This document shows, in pieces, positions 53,635 through 61,396 of a stretch of 64,000 bases of DNA (position 1 is its first letter; every line of letters begins with the position of its first letter). The position numbers were made by a program, and so were the translations under genes. The notes under the pieces were generated by a model. That model saw only the letters and a list, made by a program, of their open reading frames with translations, was not told where the DNA came from and did not search any database. The stretch covers positions 372,001-436,000 of the forward strand of contig NZ_SIUB01000003.1 of NCBI RefSeq assembly GCF_004310425.1. The letters are read 5' to 3'. The DNA is from Hansschlegelia quercus. Lineage in GTDB: Bacteria; Pseudomonadota; Alphaproteobacteria; Rhizobiales; Methylopilaceae.

Positions 53635-54591
53635 ATGGCGCAGAAAGCGGATTCGGCGAAGAACGGCGGAGACAAGGCGCGCGGGGATGAGTCCCAGCCT
53701 GCGCTCCCCGAGGGCATGGAGGACGCGCCCGCCGTGATGATCGGCGGGGTCGAGGTCGACCTCGACGATCTGGAGCTGCCGAAGGCGATCCGAAAGGCGG
53801 CCTTCCGCAGCGGTCGCTACCCTTATGACGAGAAGATGGACGAGAAGGCGGGCGACAAGGCGCTCGTTCCGCTCCAGATCGAGCTGCTCAAGCTGCAGGC
53901 CTGGGCGAAGCAGACCGGCGAGCGCATCGTCATCGTCTTCGAAGGCCGCGACGGCGCCGGCAAGGGCGGCACGATCGGCAGCTTCACCGAGCACCTCAAC
54001 CCGCGCAGCGTCACTGTGCACGCGCTGTCGAAGCCGTCGCCGGCGGAGGCCGGGCAATGGTACTTCCAGCGCTATGTCAGCCGCTTCCCCTCGGCCGGCG
54101 AGATCGTGCTGTTCGACCGCTCCTGGTACAACCGCGCGGTCGTCGAGCCGGTGATGGGCTTCTGCACGCCCGCCGAAACGCTGAAGTTCCTCGACGCGGC
54201 GCCGAAATTGGAGCGCCTCCTGGTCGAAGACGGCGTCAGGCTGTTCAAGTTCTGGCTGACAGTCGGCCGCGAGATGCAGCTCGAGCGGCTGCACGCCCGC
54301 CGGCACGACCCGCTGAAGCGCTGGAAGCTGTCGCCGATCGACTATGCCGGCCTCAACCTCTGGGACGCCTACACCGAGGCCGCCGAGCGCATGCTTGACG
54401 TCACCAGCACGGCGGAAGCGCCCTGGACGGTGATCAAGGCGAACGACAAGCGCCGCCTGCGCCTCGCGGCGCTGCGCCATGTCCTGCTCGCCGTGCCCTA
54501 CAAGGGCCGCGACCTCACGGCGATCGGCGGCGAGGACGAGCAGATCGTGATGCGGGCCGACGCCTTTTTGGCCGAGGGCGGGGAGGAGTAG
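53635..54591 (+). CDS. ppk2: Polyphosphate kinase 2
   Basis: A 318-residue PPK2-family enzyme that moves phosphate between polyphosphate and nucleoside diphosphates. Walker A is FEGRDGAGKGG (about 103-112), Walker B EIVLFDRSWYNRAVVEPV (Asp161), and ELLKLQAWAKQTG, SKPSPAEAGQWYFQRYVSRFP, DPLKRWKLSPID and ANDKRRLRLAALRHVL complete the signature. One kinase domain of usual short-chain length follows an acidic N-terminus. ATG 53635 has CAGGGAGA upstream. It diverges from phoR. Confidence 0.94.
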   Translation: MAQKADSAKNGGDKARGDESQPALPEGMEDAPAVMIGGVEVDLDDLELPKAIRKAAFRSGRYPYDEKMDEKAGDKALVPLQIELLKLQAWAKQTGERIVIVFEGRDGAGKGGTIGSFTEHLNPRSVTVHALSKPSPAEAGQWYFQRYVSRFPSAGEIVLFDRSWYNRAVVEPVMGFCTPAETLKFLDAAPKLERLLVEDGVRLFKFWLTVGREMQLERLHARRHDPLKRWKLSPIDYAGLNLWDAYTEAAERMLDVTSTAEAPWTVIKANDKRRLRLAALRHVLLAVPYKGRDLTAIGGEDEQIVMRADAFLAEGGEE

Positions 54592-54606
54592 GGCGCGCGG
54601 AGCGCC

Positions 54607-55488
54607 TCACCCCAATGGCCGGCCCGCGCGCCGGAAGGCGCCGCCGGCCAGCCCCGACCAGTCCTTCTCGCCGTCGCCGGCGGCGATCGCCTCGATGAAG
54701 CCGTCGCGCAGCACGGAGGCGATCGGCAGCGGCGTCCTTTGCGCCTCGCCGGCTGCGAGCGCGAGGCGCACGTCCTTCAGGCCGAGCGTCATCTTGAAGC
54801 CGGCCGGTTCGAACGTCCCGTCCTCGATCAACGCGCCATAGGTCTTGTAGGCGGGCGCGGAAAACAGCGTGTTCGTCATCAGCTCGTAGAGGTCGGCGCG
54901 GCCGATCCCGTAGGCCTCGGCGAGCGATCCTGCCTCGCCCAGCGTCTCGATCATGCTGGCGAGCGAGAAATTGACCGCGAGCTTCACGACATTGGCGCGG
55001 CTGGGCTTCTCGCCGAACTCCCACACCTTCGCCGCGAACAGCTCCAGCAGCGGCCGCGCCTTGGCGAGCGAGTCCGCCGCGCCCGCCGCGAGCACGTTGA
55101 GCTTGCCGGCGGCCGCCGCGTCCGGCCGGCCGAGGACGGGGGCCGCGACATAGCCGACGCCCTTCTCGCCATGCAGCGCCGCCATGCGGTCGGCGAAGGC
55201 GACGGAGACGGTCGAGAGGTTCACGTGGACGCAGCCGGCCTTCGCCGCGTCGAGCGCGCCGGAGGCGACCACCACCTCCTCGATCGCCTCGTCCTGGGAG
55301 AGCATCGACAGCGTGACGTCCGTCTGGAACGCGTCGGCCGGCTTTTCCGCCCGCGTGGCGCCCTCGGCGACAAGCGCCTCGACCGGGCCGGGCGAGCGGT
55401 TCCAGACGGTGAGTTCGTGCCCGCCCTTCATGAGGTTGCGCGCGAGCCCCGCGCCCATGTTTCCGAGGCCGATCAGTCCGACATGCAT
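54607..55488 (-). CDS. NAD(P)-dependent beta-hydroxyacid dehydrogenase
   Basis: A 293-residue 3-hydroxyisobutyrate-dehydrogenase-family protein: Rossmann motif VGLIGLGNMGAGLARNLMKGGH, substrate motif VHVNLSTVSVAFADRMA, the VAAPVLGRPDAAAAG stretch, and the catalytic lysine in NVVKLAVNFSLASM. It could be a 3-hydroxyisobutyrate, tartronate-semialdehyde or succinic-semialdehyde-type reductase; the class cannot be fixed by eye. ATG 55488 has AGGAG 7 bases upstream. It converges on ppk2 (15-bp gap). The repeat island begins upstream of its start. Confidence 0.87.
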   Translation of the reverse strand: MHVGLIGLGNMGAGLARNLMKGGHELTVWNRSPGPVEALVAEGATRAEKPADAFQTDVTLSMLSQDEAIEEVVVASGALDAAKAGCVHVNLSTVSVAFADRMAALHGEKGVGYVAAPVLGRPDAAAAGKLNVLAAGAADSLAKARPLLELFAAKVWEFGEKPSRANVVKLAVNFSLASMIETLGEAGSLAEAYGIGRADLYELMTNTLFSAPAYKTYGALIEDGTFEPAGFKMTLGLKDVRLALAAGEAQRTPLPIASVLRDGFIEAIAAGDGEKDWSGLAGGAFRRAGRPLG

Positions 55489-55563
55489 GGCGCTGCTCCT
55501 TATTCCGGTTGGGGAAACGCCAAGGGGCGGCGCCGGTTCGAAGCGCGGCGCGTCGGCATAGCC

Positions 55564-55650
55564 GCCATGCCTTCTTAGGGCATCCGCGACGGACCTTGCC
55601 GCCGCCGCTCGGCGTCTAAGTCGTGGATACCCCTTCGGGGCATGACGGCG
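55564..55650. repeat. Palindromic repeat element A (degenerate)
   Basis: Left arm CCATGCC...GGGCATCC.CGAC, a GC-rich spacer ending CTCGGCGTCT, and right arm AAGTCGTGGATACCCC-TTC-GGGGCATGACGGCG. The same arms and spacer recur in elements B and C. The left arm is decayed, the right arm intact. Confidence 0.6.
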
Positions 55651-56096
55651 CAGCGCGGCGATACGGACGCGCGGCATCCTCCGGTCGCCCGGAAATCGCG
55701 TCAGTCCCGCTCTGGTCAAACAGCGAAGCTCATTAGGCGGGGGAAGCGCGGGAGCGCCGGGCCACCGTCAGGGGGTAGAGTAGTTGCCGGTCGCCCGGCG
55801 CTCCACGCACGGCATTTCGCGTGCGATCGCAGACGGATTCTTAGGGCGCTCATAGGTTCCCGCGGGCGAACGCAACAGTCCCGCTTCGGGCCGGCCCCCG
55901 CATCTCCCGGCCTTCGGAGCCGGACGCGGAAGACTGGCGCCATGCGCCCCTGACGCCACGAAAGGCGCGCCGGTCTTAGTGCCGGCGGTCCTCTTAACGC
56001 GCGCAGCCTGAACCGCCCTCACTCTCAAGGAACGGCCGAGCCGCGCGGGCCCCGCGACCGACGCCCCGGGATCGGAAGTTCCGGCCTCCCGACCGC
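55651..56096. repeat. Putative dispersed conserved noncoding block
   Basis: Strings such as GTGCGATCGCAGACGGATTC, CCCCGCATCTCCCGGCCTTC and CTTAGTGCCGGCGGTCCTCTT recall a high-copy intergenic sequence I have seen in Rhizobiales genomes. I cannot confirm copy number from one window. No tRNA, rRNA, RNase P or tmRNA signature is recognisable. Confidence 0.35.
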
Positions 56097-56208
56097 AGGC
56101 GCCGCCTTCATCCCCGCATGGCCGGCCGGTCCGGACACGCCTTCCCGACGGGGAGAAGCCAACGGAGTGGATCATGGGAGGAAAGGAATGTCAAGGAATT
56201 TGATCCTA
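56097..56208. repeat. Repeat X, copy 1
   Basis: Runs from AGGCGCCGCC to TGATCCTA. It matches 56840-56950 over its whole length at roughly 80% by eye, including GGTCCG.ACACGCCTTCCC and GGAGAAG...CGGAGTG. Direct orientation, before palindrome B. Confidence 0.65.
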
Positions 56209-56248
56209 TCCCGCTTTGGGACGCCCTCGGCCGGCGCCTCACCCTCCA

Positions 56249-56341
56249 CCGTCATGCCCGCCTTCGCTTGTATCCACGACTTCCTTCCCCGCCGCTCGAC
56301 GCTCCAAGACGTGGATACCCGGCTGCCGCCGGGCATGACGG
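56249..56341. repeat. Palindromic repeat element B
   Basis: A 93-bp inverted repeat: CCGTCATGCCCG...TATCCACGACTT, a 23-nt spacer ending CTCGACGCTCC, then AAGACGTGGATACCCGG...CGGGCATGACGG. The outer 12 bp are perfectly complementary. It ends 58 bp before the GIY-YIG start. Confidence 0.85.
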
Positions 56342-56399
56342 GTGAGCGTCGTTTGTCACGCCTCTTGCCAAGACCTCGGCTTCTTCCGAGCATTCGGCG

Positions 56400-56690
56400 A
56401 TGCGCTTCTCCTTCGTCTACCTCATGACGAACCGGCCGAACGGCGTGCTCTATTGCGGCGTCACGACCGATCTTGTCCGCCGCGTCGCCGAACATCGCGC
56501 CGGCGCCGCTCCCGGCTTCACCAAGCGCTACGGACTGAAGACGCTCGTCTGGTTCGAGACGCATGAGGACATCGCCGTCGCGATCGCCCGCGAGAAGGCG
56601 ATCAAGCATTTAACCCGCGCGGAAAAGGCCCGGCTGATCCTTCGGGACAATCCGGACTGGCGCGACCTGTGGCCTGAAATTTCAGGCTAG
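56400..56690 (+). CDS. Small GIY-YIG (URI-type) endonuclease
   Basis: A 96-residue single-domain GIY-YIG nuclease: FVYLMTNRPNGVLYCGVTTDLVRRVAEH gives the VY...YCG core and catalytic Arg27/28; FTKRYG and LVWFE follow; AIAREKAIK holds the metal-binding Glu65. Catalytic residues look intact. The family (COG2827) is widespread in rhizobia and its biological role is unknown. No clear ribosome site precedes ATG 56400. Palindromic elements B and C stand 58 bp upstream and 47 bp downstream. Confidence 0.9.
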   Translation: MRFSFVYLMTNRPNGVLYCGVTTDLVRRVAEHRAGAAPGFTKRYGLKTLVWFETHEDIAVAIAREKAIKHLTRAEKARLILRDNPDWRDLWPEISG

Positions 56691-56737
56691 GCGCGCTCTT
56701 CGCCAAGCATGATAGTCCCATCGCGGTTCGGCCACCT

Positions 56738-56839
56738 CCGCCGTCATGCCCGCCTTCGCGGGTATCCACGACTTGCCGGCCCTGCCGCCCCTCGACGCTC
56801 CAAGCCGTGGATACCCGGCTGCCGCGGGCATGACGGCGG
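56738..56839. repeat. Palindromic repeat element C
   Basis: A 102-bp inverted repeat and the best preserved copy: CCGCCGTCATGCCCGC-CTTC-GCGGGTATCC...ACTT, a spacer ending CTCGACGCTCC, then AAGCCGTGGATACCCGG...CGGGCATGACGGCGG. Each arm also folds alone (CCCGC-CTTC-GCGGG). It directly abuts repeat X copy 2. Confidence 0.87.
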
Positions 56840-56950
56840 AGGCGCCGCCTACATCCCCGTACGGCCGGCTGGTCCGAACACGCCTTCCCTAGAGGGAGAA
56901 GTCAGCGGAGTGAGCACGGGAGGGGCGGAATTTCAAGGAACTTCATCCTA
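56840..56950. repeat. Repeat X, copy 2
   Basis: Direct repeat of 56097-56208, from AGGCGCCGCC to CTTCATCCTA, joined without a gap to palindrome C. The two copies bracket palindrome B, the GIY-YIG gene and palindrome C. Confidence 0.65.
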
Positions 56951-57101
56951 AGACCGGACGATAAAATATGATCGTCTGCCCTCGCGATGCGGAGTTGGGC
57001 GGTGCAACTGAATGCCGACGCGCTCACTTATGCTCAGAGACTACTTGAGCGGCGCAGACTATAACAACTCCCAGCCTGCGCCGCCGTGATTATCGCCAGC
57101 G

Positions 57102-57335
57102 CTAAGATTGCTGGACGGTGCAGACCAGTAACCTCCACCGGATAGGCTGTCCGCCCCGGTGCTGGTGGTGGTTCTGAGGAGGGAGGGGGTTCCCTTTGTT
57201 AGCGGCGATCTCATCACCGCAGTGGATGCACCTGTAGACGCCTGAATTAGACACAACCGTCCCAGGCGAATGATCCGCGTCAAAAGCACTATGGGTTTGA
57301 TGGGTCAGATGCTGACCATCTTGATACAGGGCCAT
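57102..57335 (-). CDS. Small zinc-ribbon protein ('protein L'-like)
   Basis: A 77-residue protein with a likely zinc site: CIHC (Cys36, Cys39) and NHHQH (His56, His57, His59). The N-terminus MALYQDGQHLTHQTHSAFDA and the ending PIRWRLLVC recall small proteins annotated 'protein L' in proteobacteria (from memory; function unknown to me). AGGAG stands 8 bases before ATG 57335, strong evidence that it is real; the frame runs upstream to 57491 without similar quality. Lower GC than its neighbours suggests transfer. Confidence 0.7.
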   Translation of the reverse strand: MALYQDGQHLTHQTHSAFDADHSPGTVVSNSGVYRCIHCGDEIAANKGNPLPPQNHHQHRGGQPIRWRLLVCTVQQS

Positions 57336-57659
57336 TGAAATAGCTCCTCTGGCAAGAGTCAGGCTTGACCAGAGGCACCTTCGGGAGTCTCCTCCCACTC
57401 GGCTTGCACGCCACTTCCGCCGCCTGACTCGTTGGGCGCGGATTGTCTGAAGACGGTCGTCAAGGGGTCCTAAGCCCTTGGCGGCCGTCATCAGCTTAGA
57501 TCAACCATGAGATGTATTTTGATTCGCGGCAGCAGCGCGAGTCCATTTTCGTCTTTGACAAACGAAGCTAAGTCATAAAGACATAAAGAAGCGCTCATAT
57601 AATCCGATGCGCTACGAGATCTTTATCGCAGGTGCCAGCGCAAGGCTCGCGTAGGCTCC
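57336..57659. other. Gene-free stretch before the M48 peptidase 3' end
   Basis: 324 bp of lower-GC DNA. It should contain the promoter of the zinc-ribbon gene (AT-rich around 57510-57600) and the terminator of the M48 gene, but I see no clear hairpin with a U-tract and no further gene. Confidence 0.5.
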
Positions 57660-59120
57660 TCACTCGTCCACCACCTTCACCCGCATCCCCGCCACCAGCG
57701 GCTCGCCGGGCGCGATCCCGTTCAGCACGGCGAACCTGTCCACCGCCCTGTCCGGCAGGGCCATGCGGTTGGCGAACACCGCTTCCGTGTCGCCCGGCTT
57801 CACGCTCACGATGTCGAGCTTCAGCGGCTGCGCGGCGTCGATCTCCGACTGGTTCAGCGTGCGGAAGCTCGTGATCGAGTCGCGGAAACCGCGGTCGATC
57901 TCCGGCGTCAGGTCGCGCGTCGCGAAGATCAGGCGGTAGACATCCGTGCCGAAATGAATCGCGGCGAAGCGGAAGGTCCAGTCGCGGCCTTTCGCGACCA
58001 GCGTCACCGCCGGCATGCCGTTGATCTCCAGCGTCTCCACCGGGCCGGGCTCGGCGCCCTCGATCCAGTTCTCGCGGATATAGCCTTCGAGCGTCTGGCC
58101 GGCGCTGAGCTTGGCGGCGTCCATGCGGAGCGCGCGCCCGTCGGCCGCGACGCCGAGCAGCGCGTCGGCGCCGTTCTCGAACGTGAAGCCTTCCGGCGCG
58201 ACGAAGCTGAAGCCGAGCCGCGGATGCAGGAAACGCCGCCCGCGCGCGAACCCCTGAGAGGGGTCGTCGCCGTAGACCATGCCGTCGACGGCGTCGAGAT
58301 AGGCCTCGCGGCCGCGCTCGCCGATGCCCGGCGCGCCGATCGCGCGGGCCGCCTGCACCGCGAGCTGCACGCGCTCGGGCGTCGAGGGGTGGGTGGCGAG
58401 GAAGTCGAGCCCGGGCTGCTGCGGCTGCTGGCCGAGCGTCGCGGAGCGCAGCTCCGTCTGGCGGCCCATCGAGAGCAGGAAGCGCGAGGCGCCGTAGGGG
58501 TCGAAGCCGGCGCGCGCGATGGTCTGCACGCCGATGCGGTCGGCCTCGAGCTCCTGCGCGCGCGAGAACGAGGCGAGCGAGAGTTTTCCGCGGGCGAGCG
58601 CGACGGCGCCGCCCTGACTGTCCTGCAGCACGTCGGAGACGACGCGGGAGACGAGCACGGCCTTGCGCTCCTCGTCCGCCCGCTGGATCGCGTGGCGCGC
58701 CGAGACATGCGCCATCTCGTGCGCGATCACCGCCGCGAGCTCGGACGAGTCGTTCGCCACCGCAAGCAGGCCGCGCGTGACGTAGAGGCTCCCGTTCGGC
58801 AGCGCGAAGGCGTTCACCAGCGGGGAGTTCAGCATGACCACCTTGTAGCGGAGGTCCGGGCGCTCGGAGGCCGCGGCGAGCCGGTCGGCCACCCCGTTGA
58901 GGAGGGTCGTCAGGTTCGGCTTGAGGTAGATGCCGCCATAGGCGCCGGCGATGCGCTGCTGCTCTTCGGTGACGGCGGTGGGCGGGGCGGGCGCGACCTT
59001 CGGCGCCTCCGCCGGCACGAGCGGCTGCGGGACCGGCTTGTCGCCGCCGCCGAGGCTGCCGCAGGCGGCGAGCGAGGCCGCCAGCCCGAACGCGCCGAGA
59101 AGCCGGGGGAGGCCGCTCAT
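57660..59120 (-). CDS. M48 family metalloprotease lipoprotein with LysM-like tail
   Basis: A 486-residue lipoprotein (signal LLGAFGLAASLAAC, Cys20). The M48 domain has PLVNAFALPNGSLYVTRGLL, the zinc motif HEMAH (134-138), the third ligand in QELEADRIGVQTIARAGFDP, and FLATHPSTPERVQ, as in BepA/LoiP-type periplasmic peptidases that police outer-membrane protein assembly. The second half is a beta-rich domain, and the last ~50 residues (VSVKPGDTEAVFANRM...VLNGIAPGEPLVAGMRVKVV) resemble LysM. The SNase-like gene overlaps its ATG by 4 bp. Confidence 0.9.
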   Translation of the reverse strand: MSGLPRLLGAFGLAASLAACGSLGGGDKPVPQPLVPAEAPKVAPAPPTAVTEEQQRIAGAYGGIYLKPNLTTLLNGVADRLAAASERPDLRYKVVMLNSPLVNAFALPNGSLYVTRGLLAVANDSSELAAVIAHEMAHVSARHAIQRADEERKAVLVSRVVSDVLQDSQGGAVALARGKLSLASFSRAQELEADRIGVQTIARAGFDPYGASRFLLSMGRQTELRSATLGQQPQQPGLDFLATHPSTPERVQLAVQAARAIGAPGIGERGREAYLDAVDGMVYGDDPSQGFARGRRFLHPRLGFSFVAPEGFTFENGADALLGVAADGRALRMDAAKLSAGQTLEGYIRENWIEGAEPGPVETLEINGMPAVTLVAKGRDWTFRFAAIHFGTDVYRLIFATRDLTPEIDRGFRDSITSFRTLNQSEIDAAQPLKLDIVSVKPGDTEAVFANRMALPDRAVDRFAVLNGIAPGEPLVAGMRVKVVDE

Positions 59121-59914
59121 CGGGCGGCCTCGTCGTCGAGTCGGTCGATCTGCCCGCGATCGGTGATCGCGATGACGGGGCCGCGGCGCGCGTCGACAAC
59201 CCCGCGCACGCGCAGAAGCGCGCCGGGCTTGATGTCGAGAGCGTTGAGACCGCCTAATCTGCGCAGCGCCGCCTCCGAAAGGGTCAGCGAAAGCGCGTCG
59301 CGCCAGCGCGCCCCAAAGTTCACATAAAGCCGTCCGGCGGCCTGCCGAACGCTCGCCACGCGGCCCTCCGCGACAACGAAGCGTCCCGCGGCGGAGGCGA
59401 GCGATGCGCCGTCCGCCGCGGACCGGACCTCGTAATCGGTTTCGGACCACAAACCAAGGCGAAGCGCGATCGCACGGGCCTCGGTTGCCTTCAGCGTGGC
59501 GTCGCAGTCACGCTCTCGCCCCGTGACGCGCAGCATCCCTTGCATGGCGAGCTCCGCGGAGACGCCGGCGTGATCAGCCCCGTCGAAATCGGCGAGGAAG
59601 CCGACGAGCCTGCCGTAGCGGTCTTGCCCGCTGGCGGCCGGCCGGAACTCGAGCACGCGGCCCGCGGCGGCCTTGTCGAGCGCGGCGCGCGCGGCTTCCC
59701 CGATCCGCCAGTCGGCGGCTGCAATCCCCGGCGGCGCTTTGGGGGCGGCGACGCCGGCGAGCCGGGCCTCGCGGCCGTCGTCGAGCAGCAGGGTGTCGCC
59801 GTCGATCGCGCGCTCGATGGCGACGGCCTCGGGCTTCGCCGCAAGGATGCACGGGCCGGCGGCCGCTGCTTGAGCGGAGATGGCGAGGATTGTCGGGAGG
59901 ATGAACAGGCGCAC
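59117..59914 (-). CDS. Secreted thermonuclease (SNase)-like protein
   Basis: 265 residues: a signal peptide (FILPTILAISAQAAAAG), then a staphylococcal-nuclease-like OB fold (IERAIDGDTLLLDDGREARLAGVAAPK; SGQDRYGRLVGFL), and a C-terminal ~90 residues (GRFVVAEGRVASVRQAAGRLYVNFG) like a second OB domain. Catalytic conservation is partial: the DGDT and DRYGR motifs are present. Start is GTG 59914. It overlaps the M48 gene by 4 bp, so both are probably exported together; the nuclease activity is uncertain. Confidence 0.8.
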   Translation of the reverse strand: MRLFILPTILAISAQAAAAGPCILAAKPEAVAIERAIDGDTLLLDDGREARLAGVAAPKAPPGIAAADWRIGEAARAALDKAAAGRVLEFRPAASGQDRYGRLVGFLADFDGADHAGVSAELAMQGMLRVTGRERDCDATLKATEARAIALRLGLWSETDYEVRSAADGASLASAAGRFVVAEGRVASVRQAAGRLYVNFGARWRDALSLTLSEAALRRLGGLNALDIKPGALLRVRGVVDARRGPVIAITDRGQIDRLDDEAAR

Positions 59915-59962
59915 GGCCGAGCCTCGCGCCGGTTTGGCGAACGGGAGGTTAACGCGCGGGCG

Positions 59963-60850
59963 TCACAGCACGACGATGCCGGAATGTTCGGCCTTGTCCT
60001 CCGGCTCGATATGGATCGTTACCAGCATGTCGGCGTCTTCGGCGTGGAGCGCGCGCTCGATGCGGTCGCAGATCTCGTGCGCCTCGGCGACGCGCATGTC
60101 GCCGGCGACGACGAGGTGGAAGTCCACGAAGGTCAGGCGGCCGGCATGGCGGGTGCGGAGATCGTGGGCTTCGATCGCGCCCTCGGCCTGCTTTGCGATG
60201 GTCTGGCGGATGAGCGTCTGGGTCTCGGGGGAGGCGGCCTCGTCCATCAGCCCGCCGAGCGACGACCGCACCAGCCGCGCGCCGGACCAGAGCACGTTGA
60301 TCGCGACCGCGCATGCGATCGCCGGGTCGAGCCAGGGCTGACGGAACGCGAGCGCGAGCCCAAGGCCGATCAGCACCCCGATCGAGGAGACCACGTCCGT
60401 CATCAGATGCGCGCCGTCGGCTTTGATCGCGGGCGAGCGTATCGCCTTGCCGCGGCGGAGCAGCAGCAGGCCCCAGGCGGCGTTGATCACGCTGGCCAGA
60501 ATGTTGGCGCCGAGGCCGAGCGGGGTGAGGTCGATCTCGCGCGGGTGGAGGAAAGCGCCCCAGGCCTCGTTGAGGATCGCGCCCGCGGCCGCCACGATCA
60601 GCACGCCCTCGAGCACGGCGGAGACGTATTCCGCCTTCTGGTGGCCGTAGGGGTGGTCGCGGTCCGGCGGCGCGGAGGCGACGCGCACTGCGACGAACAC
60701 GGCGATCGACGCAGCGACGTTCACGACGCTCTCCGCCGCGTCCGAATAGAGCGCGACCGACCCCGTCAGCAGATAGGCCGCCGCCTTGAGCGCCAGCACC
60801 ACGATCCCGACGACGATCGATCCGAGCGCGAGGCGCTGAATGCTGTCCAT
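59963..60850 (-). CDS. Cation diffusion facilitator family transporter
   Basis: A 295-residue CDF exporter: six membrane segments with metal-site residues in ALYSDAAESVVN (TM2) and LMTDVVSSIGVLIGLGLA (TM5), the HPYGHQKAEY motif after TM2, and a C-terminal cytoplasmic ferredoxin-like domain (LRTRHAGRLTFVDFHLVVAGDMRVAEAHEICDRIE). The TM2 site is SDAAE rather than the HxxxD of zinc-specific ZitB, which suggests an iron/zinc/manganese-type FieF/MamM relative. Monocistronic. Confidence 0.9.
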   Translation of the reverse strand: MDSIQRLALGSIVVGIVVLALKAAAYLLTGSVALYSDAAESVVNVAASIAVFVAVRVASAPPDRDHPYGHQKAEYVSAVLEGVLIVAAAGAILNEAWGAFLHPREIDLTPLGLGANILASVINAAWGLLLLRRGKAIRSPAIKADGAHLMTDVVSSIGVLIGLGLALAFRQPWLDPAIACAVAINVLWSGARLVRSSLGGLMDEAASPETQTLIRQTIAKQAEGAIEAHDLRTRHAGRLTFVDFHLVVAGDMRVAEAHEICDRIERALHAEDADMLVTIHIEPEDKAEHSGIVVL

Positions 60851-61064
60851 GACCCCCGCCTCGTAAGCCCGTCGTCCCCTCGAGCCGGCAGCGGTTATCC
60901 CGCAGCGGGGCCTTGGCGCAACCGCTATCTTCGCCCCTGCGAAGCGCTTGCAATCGCAATGGGCGAGACTGCGCCGAAGGAGCGGACGGAACCTGCGCCA
61001 CGACGAATTTTTTCGACTTGCGCGCGGCGCGATTTGAGGCTTGTTCTGGATCGCGCGTCGTTAC

Positions 61065-61141
<77 letters not shown>

Positions 61142-61159
61142 GCGGAATTTTCCGCCTTT
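61142..61159 (+). terminator. Hairpin after tRNA-Arg
   Basis: GCGGAA-TT-TTCCGC followed by CTTTA, directly after the CCA end. Weak U-tract, but well placed to terminate the tRNA transcript. Confidence 0.5.
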
Positions 61160-61192
61160 AAAGTTGCTGGGTTTCCCGACCAATAGCGCCGC

Positions 61193-61396
61193 CTAGTGCG
61201 CGACGACCTCTGTCTCTACCGCGCGCTCGATATTGGCGGCCTCCAGCGCGGCCATCCCTAGCAGGTAGGCGAGCAATCTGTGTCCTTGCTCTTGAGCCTG
61301 CCCTGCTAGCTCCTCCAATGCTTGAGAAAAAAGGTCACTCTCGGGTGATATTTGTAACATCGCGTCCGCCAGCTTCGGTTGCCGCGACGATCGCAT
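61193..61396 (-). CDS. Small hypothetical protein, 67 aa
   Basis: I do not recognise this protein. It is mostly helical and acidic, with SPESDLFSQALEELAGQAQEQGHRLLAYLLGMAALEAANIE suggesting amphipathic helices and no membrane segment or metal site. ATG 61396 is the only good start. It lies 51 bp after tRNA-Arg on the opposite strand, in DNA less GC-rich than the core. Amino-acid use looks protein-like, so I keep it. Confidence 0.5.
   Translation of the reverse strand: MRSSRQPKLADAMLQISPESDLFSQALEELAGQAQEQGHRLLAYLLGMAALEAANIERAVETEVVAH

Larger units (their letters stand above)
55489..56399. other. Gene-free repeat island upstream of the GIY-YIG gene
   Basis: These 911 bp hold palindromic element A (55564-55650), a ~440-bp block that looks like a dispersed conserved noncoding sequence (55651-56096), repeat X copy 1 (56097-56208), and palindromic element B (56249-56341). 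Open frames exist on both strands but are Arg/Ala/Gly-rich shadows with no recognisable domain. Confidence 0.6.
56691..57101. other. Gene-free stretch downstream of the GIY-YIG gene
   Basis: Contains palindromic element C (56738-56839), repeat X copy 2 (56840-56950), then about 150 bp of lower-GC sequence with nothing recognisable before the zinc-ribbon gene's stop. Confidence 0.6.

Noticed and set aside
55768-56175. Minus-strand 135-aa open frame in the repeat island
   Set aside because: Arg/Gly/Pro-rich translation of what looks like a repeated noncoding block; no ribosome site.
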